Shown here: positions 51,224 through 55,635 of the stretch, one piece after another
Layout of the letters: each line of letters starts with the position of its first letter
Numbering within the stretch: position 1 is the first letter of the stretch
Virus record (IMG/VR): IMGVR_UViG_3300044995_000318
Span: 1-55,635 of that record
Direction: 5' to 3' (one strand)
DNA from: a virus
DNA length: 55,635 nt
Made by a program: the position numbers and the translations under genes
The notes under the pieces: model-generated
What the model saw: only the letters and a program-made list of their open reading frames with translations
What the model was told of the DNA's origin: nothing
Databases searched by the model: none

Positions 51224-52060
51224 ATGTCCACTTCTCAAATCGCCCTTAGAAAACAAGATCAGTCATTAACAACTGAAGAAATCAAACAGTTTGCTCCGGC
51301 GGTCTTTACCGACCACCCGCATCCTTGCACAAGTAGTAAGTATTCTTTTATTCCTACAAGTGCTTTGTTGGAACCGTTACGGGATATGCATTATGTTCCT
51401 GTTGAAGTTCGAGTGCGTAGAACTAATAAAGCTGGTTACAAAGGTTTTGAAACCCACGCTTTGCGATTCCGATTGGAAAAAGATGTAGCAGCGCTTCCTT
51501 CTGCTACGGTTCAAGAATTGATTATTTTTAATAGCCATGACTCGACTTCGAGCTTTAAAGTCATGTCAGGGTTTTTCCGAGTTATTTGCTCCAATGGTCT
51601 TGTTGTTCCGACTAATGAAGGTTCGAATGATAACTTTAAACTGCGTCATGTAGATTTGCAGCTTGATGCGGCTATTCAGCTAGTCTGTCAGGCGGCGGAA
51701 AAAAGTAAAAAAGTGTTTGAAGCAGTGGACAGGTTCAAAAGCTTCAACATGACCCCTGTTGAAATTAATAACTTTGCTGCTGAAGCTATTAAACTTCGTT
51801 GGCCTGATAAACCAAATAACGATTTGATTCCTTATGTGATTGAACCAAGACGTGACGAGGATGTAGGCAACAGTTTGTGGAAAGTGTTTAACCGAGTGCA
51901 GGAAAATCTTATTAAAGGTATTCCTGGTGTTATTCGAGAAAACGGGCGTAAGATCCGAGTGCTCCCGATTAAAAGTATTATTAATGATTTGAATCTAAAT
52001 AAAGGTCTTTGGAACCTAGCGGAAACGTTCTTGGCTAATTCTAGCCAATATAGAAACTAA
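51224..52060 (+). CDS. DUF932-like protein, 278 aa
   Basis: Preceded by 71 AT-rich bases. Contains F-N-S-H-D-S-T-S-S-F-K-V-M-S-G-F-F-R-V-I-C-S-N-G-L (~95-119), the signature block of DUF932 proteins (phage/plasmid-like, TIGR03299 type), which normally read S-H-D-G-S-x-A-x-x...R-x-x-C-x-N-G. An R-R-D-E-D-V-G-N-S-L-W-K-V-F-N-R segment near 208 also fits. Function of the family is unknown; it is often found in replication regions of phages and plasmids. A terminator follows. Confidence 0.75.
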   Translation: MSTSQIALRKQDQSLTTEEIKQFAPAVFTDHPHPCTSSKYSFIPTSALLEPLRDMHYVPVEVRVRRTNKAGYKGFETHALRFRLEKDVAALPSATVQELIIFNSHDSTSSFKVMSGFFRVICSNGLVVPTNEGSNDNFKLRHVDLQLDAAIQLVCQAAEKSKKVFEAVDRFKSFNMTPVEINNFAAEAIKLRWPDKPNNDLIPYVIEPRRDEDVGNSLWKVFNRVQENLIKGIPGVIRENGRKIRVLPIKSIINDLNLNKGLWNLAETFLANSSQYRN

Positions 52061-52085
52061 TTTGCAAACAACTGAATGACCAAAT

Positions 52086-52119
52086 CCCCGCCCGTATTAA
52101 AATGCGGGCGGGGTATTTT
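52086..52119 (+). terminator. Rho-independent terminator
   Basis: CCCCGCCCG (52086-52094) pairs with CGGGCGGGG (52105-52113) around a TATTAAAATG loop, then TATTTTT. Ends the operon containing the MazG-like and DUF932-like genes. Confidence 0.85.
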
Positions 52120-52155
52120 TAACATAATATAGCAAACAATTATTTTTAAAATAAT

Positions 52156-52560
52156 ATGGCAAATAACTATTTAACATCGTCGTCTTTTCTCGAAATTCCT
52201 AAAGATGTGGACAGAAAAAAATTAAAAAGTGTTATTAATAATGTCATAAAAGAGCTTAAAAATAATTCAGATGAAGGTTACTGCGGTTGCAAAGTGGAAG
52301 TTGAGCCCGATGGTATATGGTTCTATGACGAAGAAAGTCTTAATCCAGAGCATGTGGAAATCATTGCTCGTGCCGTTATTAATGAGTTTAAGATAGATAA
52401 GCCTTTCTATTGTTCATGGGCTTATACGTGCGACAAGCCGAGAATGGACGAGTTTGGCGGTGGTGCTTTTGTTATTAAAAGAGGATTTAAAACTTTGTGG
52501 ATCGATGCTCTTGATTATGTTCAGGATCAATGCGAAAAAGGGCTGTTAACGCCGGAATAA
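52156..52560 (+). CDS. Hypothetical protein, 134 aa
   Basis: ATG 52156. Helical N-terminus, beta middle (G-C-K-V-E-V-E-P-D-G-I-W-F-Y-D) and a conserved-looking segment C-S-W-A-Y-T-C-D-K-P-R-M-D-E-F-G-G-G-A-F-V-I. The last motif looks like a family marker (phage and plasmid proteins of unknown function). No catalytic site is evident. Confidence 0.55.
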   Translation: MANNYLTSSSFLEIPKDVDRKKLKSVINNVIKELKNNSDEGYCGCKVEVEPDGIWFYDEESLNPEHVEIIARAVINEFKIDKPFYCSWAYTCDKPRMDEFGGGAFVIKRGFKTLWIDALDYVQDQCEKGLLTPE

Positions 52561-52590
52561 TATTATTAATAAGTGGCGCAATAAACATTC

Positions 52591-52610
52591 TTTTTGTGTT
52601 ATATAATTTT
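52591..52610 (+). promoter_or_regulatory. Promoter-like motif, TGTTATATA type
   Basis: TTTTTGTGTTATATAATTTT matches the 12081 and 37407 elements. It precedes a perfect hairpin and then a 36-aa gene. No clear -35 hexamer is present, which suggests an extended -10 or a phage-specific element. Confidence 0.5.
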
Positions 52611-52616
52611 GATAAG

Positions 52617-52650
52617 GATGTTAAGGCTAAAACCTTAACATCTTTAATTT
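52617..52650 (+). terminator. Leader hairpin with T-tract just after the promoter motif
   Basis: GATGTTAAGG (52617-52626) and CCTTAACATC (52633-52642) form a perfect 10-bp stem with a CTAAAA loop, then TTTAATTT. Its closeness to the promoter motif suggests an attenuator, a protective 5' stem or an abortive small RNA. Confidence 0.5.
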
Positions 52651-52713
52651 GACTTGCTATTACTTGCGTTGAGTAAGGCAGTCATAAACTTAACATTCAA
52701 AAGGAGATATTGT

Positions 52714-52824
52714 ATGGACTTAGAAATGAGTTTGGCTATGGCCGCATTCATTTTAGGAATGGCTAGTGCTATAGTCATCATCATTCATTCAGTTTGTGAA
52801 CTCATATTTAGGAATAAGAAGTAA
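52714..52824 (+). CDS. Small membrane protein, 36 aa
   Basis: ATG 52714 has a near-perfect AAAAGGAGATATTGT site. The product MDLEMSLAMAAFILGMAS... is one hydrophobic helix with a short K-rich tail (F-R-N-K-K). Strong translation signal plus single helix suggests a small membrane peptide, perhaps an infection-time regulator or lysis-related. The stop lies in a hairpin (AATAAGAAG / CTTCTTATT, 52813-52835). Confidence 0.6.
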   Translation: MDLEMSLAMAAFILGMASAIVIIIHSVCELIFRNKK

Positions 52825-52844
52825 AACTTCTTATTTCTGTAATT

Positions 52845-52904
52845 AACGTTTGCTTTGGAACCAATATGGTTTAAATGGTTTTCACACCTTCCAAAGCATA
52901 CGTT
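52845..52904. repeat. Long inverted repeat in an untranslated stretch
   Basis: AACGTTTGCTTTGGAA (52845-52860) faces TTCCAAAGCATACGTT (52889-52904), complementary over 16 bases with one mismatch, with a 28-base loop. Lies between the 36-aa gene and a terminator hairpin, so the transcript 3' end would be highly folded. Confidence 0.55.
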
Positions 52905-52907
52905 TTA

Positions 52908-52945
52908 AAAGCTTATGGTTTATTAAATCATAAGCTTTATTTTTA
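52908..52945 (+). terminator. Rho-independent terminator
   Basis: AAAGCTTATG (52908-52917) pairs with CATAAGCTTT (52929-52938) followed by ATTTTTA. Closes the transcript that begins near 52610. Confidence 0.65.
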
Positions 52946-53032
52946 ATTATTAAATCGTTTTTAAACGTCTTTTTGTATTTGCGTTTGTTCCTTTAAATAT
53001 TATCGGCAAAACGATTATAAAAACTAATTTAA

Positions 53033-54034
53033 ATGAGCCCATCTAATATAATAAAAATTATCAAACGTTGTTATGAAAAAAGGCAAGCAGTAATGATTTG
53101 GGGGCCTCCGGGCATCGGGAAGTCTTCTATTGTTTACCAAGCATTTGTGAACGATATGAAGATTGGCCTTCGTGAATTGAGGCTTCTCTATTATGACCCT
53201 GTTGACTTGCGAGGATGTTTTTATGTCGTTGACGGAAAAGCTGCTTGGCTTCCACCTTCTTTTTTACCTACAGAAGGACAAGGGGTTATATTTCTGGATG
53301 AGCTTCCAGCGGCTCCTAGAGCCGTTCAAACTGCAGCGTACCAGCTTGCTCATGATCGGGCAATTGCTGATTACAAATTACCGGATGGCTGGTCGGTAAT
53401 TGCTGCTGGTAATGGAACTTCTGATAAAGCCGTTTCAAACGCAATGCCTTCCCCGCTTGTCAGCCGGTTTCTCCATCTTGATCTTACTGTAAGCTCTGAA
53501 GACTGGTTGAACTGGGCTTTGACTGCGGGAATTCATCCTATAATAATAGCTTTTATTAAAGTAAGGCCCGAGTTGCTGTATGATTTTAACCCTAAAGATT
53601 GGATTCAAAATAGCCCGTATGCGTCACCTCGTACGTGGGAATATCTTTCACGGTTTATGCCTTCGGAAAATGAGCAAAATATTTTGAACATTATTGATAT
53701 TGAAGTTATTCGAGGTTTTATCGGTGATGCCGCAGGCACAGAGTTTTACGCCTTTGTTAAAAACACGCAAGATATCCCTACGGCTGAAGAAATCATTGCA
53801 AATCCGAAAAAGGCAAAAATCCCTGAAACCCCTGCTGGTAAATACGCAGTTGTGGCCGCTTTGGCCAAAAAAGCTACTGTCGAAAACATCGGTAAAATTA
53901 TTAGTTATCTAGAAAGGTTGGATAAAGAGTTTGAAGTCTGTGGATTTAGAGATGCTTGTCGTTTGAACACGGACCTTATTAAAACTGAAGAATATAGTAA
54001 ATGGGCTATTAAGAATATGCATGCCATTTCTTGA
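53033..54034 (+). CDS. MoxR-type AAA+ ATPase, 333 aa
   Basis: Walker A G-P-P-G-I-G-K-S-S is at ~23-31. Walker B V-I-F-L-D-E-L-P is at ~85. Sensor 1 is A-A-G-N-G-T and an arginine finger-like S-P-L-V-S-R-F follows near 140. This is the compact MoxR/RavA-like layout, a chaperone ATPase that remodels target proteins with a VWA-domain partner, and the partner is encoded next. The C-terminal ~120 residues are helical. A terminator hairpin lies between the two genes. Confidence 0.8.
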   Translation: MSPSNIIKIIKRCYEKRQAVMIWGPPGIGKSSIVYQAFVNDMKIGLRELRLLYYDPVDLRGCFYVVDGKAAWLPPSFLPTEGQGVIFLDELPAAPRAVQTAAYQLAHDRAIADYKLPDGWSVIAAGNGTSDKAVSNAMPSPLVSRFLHLDLTVSSEDWLNWALTAGIHPIIIAFIKVRPELLYDFNPKDWIQNSPYASPRTWEYLSRFMPSENEQNILNIIDIEVIRGFIGDAAGTEFYAFVKNTQDIPTAEEIIANPKKAKIPETPAGKYAVVAALAKKATVENIGKIISYLERLDKEFEVCGFRDACRLNTDLIKTEEYSKWAIKNMHAIS

Positions 54035-54045
54035 TTAAAAACTTC

Positions 54046-54079
54046 GGGCGCTCTTGTAACCGCAAGAGCGCCCTTTTTT
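54046..54079 (+). terminator. Rho-independent terminator between the AAA+ and VWA genes
   Basis: GGGCGCTCTTG (54046-54056) pairs perfectly with CAAGAGCGCCC (54063-54073), followed by six T. The next ATG is only 3 bases after the T-tract, so the VWA gene must be read by partial read-through, or its translation start is hidden in the stem. Confidence 0.85.
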
Positions 54080-54081
54080 AT

Positions 54082-55284
54082 ATGACTGAGCAATCAAAGA
54101 AACAAGAAAACAGGATTAAAAAGCTTCGTTTAAAAATTATTTTGAATGATCCGTTTTTTGGTGCGCTTCTTATGAGGCTACCAATGATCGAAGATCCCAA
54201 TATCCCGACTTTTTGTACAAATGGTAAGTATATTAAATATAACCCTTGCTTTAGTGAGTCGATTTCGGATGAAGAATTGGCAGCTGTTTTAGTGCATGAG
54301 GTTATGCATTGCGCTTTAGGTCATCCTTTTCGCAGGAATAACCGGCATACGTTTTACTGGAACGTCGCTGCTGACTTCGCAATTAATAATTATTTAAAAG
54401 AATATTTTGATTGTAGTTCGGTACGATATAAGTTACCAAAAGGGGCGCTTGTTGATAAAAAATACAAAGGTAAGGCTGCAGAAGAAATATACTCGTTAAT
54501 TACCAAAGACAAATGTTTAAATCCAGAATACGGTTATGCTGCTATAGTCGATAATTCTTCAAATAGTAAATATAAAACTGGAAAAGGAGAAATACCCAAA
54601 CCTGGGGAGTTCACGTTCGAAGGTTGGGTGGAAGATTGTCCAGGAAGCGATAACGAAAGATTAGACGCGGAAGCTGAAATAAAAACGGCTGTATCACTTG
54701 CTTTAAAAGAGGCTGAAAAACAAGGCAAACTGCCAGCTTCTTTAGAGCGAGCCGTGGGTAAACTATTGAGACCGTCAATTCACTGGACAGAAGCTCTTCG
54801 CCAGTTTGTTCATCAAAAATGTCGTATCGACTACAACTGGTTGAAGCCAAACCATAAATATTTACCGTATGGATTTTTATTTCCTTCCATAGATGGCGAA
54901 CAAACCGGTGTAATTGCAGTCGTTATTGATACTTCTGGTTCTATTAATCAAAAGGATTTGACCAAATTTTTGAGCGAGGTCCAAAGTATTGTAGATGACT
55001 GTAATCCTATTAAGATTACGGTTATATACGCTGATTGTAGGGTTCAACATGTCGATGAGTTCACTCCCGGCGATAAAATTACCCCTAAAGCGATAGGCGG
55101 CGGCGGTACCGATTTTAAACCGGCTATTGAATACGCATGTAAAATGGACGAAACACCTGAATGTATTATTTATTTTACTGATGGCGAAGGTTATTATGGA
55201 AACGCCCCAAATATTCCAATACTTTGGGTCATGACAACTGACAAAACAGCTCCGTTCGGAGAAACTATAAAATTTATAGATTAG
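54082..55284 (+). CDS. Metallopeptidase-like plus VWA domain protein (DUF2201-type), 400 aa
   Basis: ATG 54082 is chosen; TTG 54031 would start inside the terminator. Residues ~71-75 hold H-E-V-M-H, an HExxH zinc-protease motif in V-L-V-H-E-V-M-H-C-A-L-G-H. The C-terminal part is a VWA fold with MIDAS D-T-S-G-S near 282 and G-G-G-G-T-D-F near 340, with T-D-G-E later. This is the DUF2201 pairing of metallopeptidase-like and VWA domains, usually found with MoxR AAA+ proteins. It probably forms a remodelling or activation complex with the upstream ATPase. Confidence 0.8.
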   Translation: MTEQSKKQENRIKKLRLKIILNDPFFGALLMRLPMIEDPNIPTFCTNGKYIKYNPCFSESISDEELAAVLVHEVMHCALGHPFRRNNRHTFYWNVAADFAINNYLKEYFDCSSVRYKLPKGALVDKKYKGKAAEEIYSLITKDKCLNPEYGYAAIVDNSSNSKYKTGKGEIPKPGEFTFEGWVEDCPGSDNERLDAEAEIKTAVSLALKEAEKQGKLPASLERAVGKLLRPSIHWTEALRQFVHQKCRIDYNWLKPNHKYLPYGFLFPSIDGEQTGVIAVVIDTSGSINQKDLTKFLSEVQSIVDDCNPIKITVIYADCRVQHVDEFTPGDKITPKAIGGGGTDFKPAIEYACKMDETPECIIYFTDGEGYYGNAPNIPILWVMTTDKTAPFGETIKFID

Positions 55285-55300
55285 CCTCAAACCTTTTAAT

Positions 55301-55635
55301 GTCTTGATGCACAGATACGAATAGGGACCGTGCGTTTCGCCGGGTAACCCGCAACATCCGCAAGGATAATACTCGTATCTACCAACACAGGTGGATCGTA
55401 TGTTCCCACGCTCGCAACTTCGTTCCGACTTCGTCGTCCCTTGTTGCTCGCTGTCGAACATACGCCTCACGATCATGGCAAAAAAATATTTGTTAAATTA
55501 AATTAGTCGTCTTGATGCACAGATACGAATAGGGACCGTGCGTTTCGCCGGGTAACCCGCAACATCCGCAAGGATAATACTCGTATCTACCAACACAGGT
55601 GGATCGTATGTTCCCACGCTCGCAACTTCGTTCCG
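55301..55635. repeat. Tandem direct repeat, 208-bp period, running off the window
   Basis: Unit 1 is 55301-55508 and unit 2 begins at 55509. The first 127 bases of unit 2, up to the window end, are identical to unit 1. The composition is clearly GC-richer than the surrounding DNA. Each unit holds internal complementarity: AGATACGA/TCGTATCT (55313-55380) enclosing small stems such as CGGG-TAA-CCCG and ATCC-GCAA-GGAT, then GTATGTTC/GAACATAC (55398-55463). Array length cannot be judged from this window. Confidence 0.9.
55493..55635 (-). CDS. Possible repeated Cys-rich mini-protein (5' end outside window)
   Basis: On the minus strand each repeat unit can encode a 63-residue protein with 16 bases between successive copies. 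This copy ends at 55493 and contains P-C-G-C-C-G-L-P-G-E-T-H-G-P-Y-S-Y-L, recalling the C-G-x-P-G...H-G-P-Y-x-Y-L signature of DUF6788-type proteins. The unit 1 copy starts at ATG 55476, but its stop is lost beyond the repeat edge and it runs on antisense to the VWA gene. No ribosome-binding site is seen. It could equally be a non-coding element. Confidence 0.3.
   Translation of the reverse strand, partial: ERSCERGNIRSTCVGRYEYYPCGCCGLPGETHGPYSYLCIKTTNLI

Noticed and set aside
55313-55384. Possible tRNA: AGATACG/CGTATCT stem followed by ACCA at 55381-55384
   Set aside because: The acceptor-like stem and ACCA are suggestive, but no T-arm with TTCGA-type loop precedes the 3' strand and inner stems do not fit D and anticodon arms. 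It is better treated as part of the 208-bp repeat's own folding.
54877-55476. 199-aa minus-strand reading frame over the VWA gene end
   Set aside because: Only the first ~59 residues belong to the repeat unit; the rest is antisense to the well-supported VWA gene and lacks any domain.
55301-55635. CRISPR array or integron attC array
   Set aside because: No short repeats with unique spacers, no cas genes, no integrase. The period is 208 bp with full-length identity, not a spacer pattern.

Overview
The window is a 55.6 kb piece of a large tailed bacteriophage (Caudoviricetes) with a contractile, myovirus-like tail. Evidence for this is a baseplate J-like protein with a gp25-like neighbour, a portal, a terminase large subunit, and a full phage-encoded replication and recombination set. 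Genes are tightly packed, with many 4-base ATGA overlaps, and the DNA looks AT-rich. All three stop codons are used normally. No tRNA, integrase, transposase or CRISPR array was seen. The host cannot be read from the sequence.

Layout. (1) 1-7838, plus strand: the end of a virion protein with a DUF5977-like motif, small unknown genes, a sigma-70-like factor whose GTG start lies in a predicted hairpin, then a baseplate operon. (2) 7822-10365, minus: a large primase-like protein with a CHC2-type zinc finger. (3) 10422-12453, plus: two unknown proteins, a promoter-like motif, a structured untranslated stretch and a small basic protein. (4) 12450-14837, minus: terminase large subunit with a 166-residue mini-intein inserted inside the Walker A motif. 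(5) 14884-38526, plus: DNA metabolism, comprising an RNase H fold protein, SbcD/SbcC (gp47/gp46-like), UvsW-like helicase, DnaB-like helicase, a gene-free origin candidate, an HTH initiator-like protein, TOPRIM primase, family A DNA polymerase with a UDG-like N-terminal domain, a putative ssDNA-binding protein with a GYF-like domain, RecA/UvsX, RecQ and several unknown proteins. (6) 38624-42666: two adjacent genes matching separate parts of the bacterial RNA polymerase beta subunit. The first is fused to a Nudix domain, a Cys cluster and two membrane-like segments. (7) 42699-49867: head and portal region with several glycine-rich hydrophobic proteins. (8) 49886-55284: DUF1064-like nuclease, MazG-like, DUF932-like, and a MoxR-type AAA+ plus metallopeptidase/VWA pair. 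(9) 55301-55635: the start of a tandem array with a 208-bp period.

How the parts fit. The phage appears to copy its DNA largely with its own enzymes (helicase, primase, polymerase, SSB candidate) and to repair and recombine it with an SbcCD/UvsX/UvsW/RecQ set. The transcription genes are the most unusual part: a sigma-like factor, split and rearranged RNA polymerase beta pieces beside the portal region, and a recurring TGTTATATA-type motif in front of leaders or small genes. Together they suggest a phage-specific and possibly virion-carried transcription machine whose other subunits would lie outside this window. Several promoter-motif sites are followed at once by stable hairpins, so small RNAs or attenuated leaders are plausible there.

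All assignments come from reading motifs by eye. No database search or structure prediction was run. Functions given for unknown genes are context-based at best.
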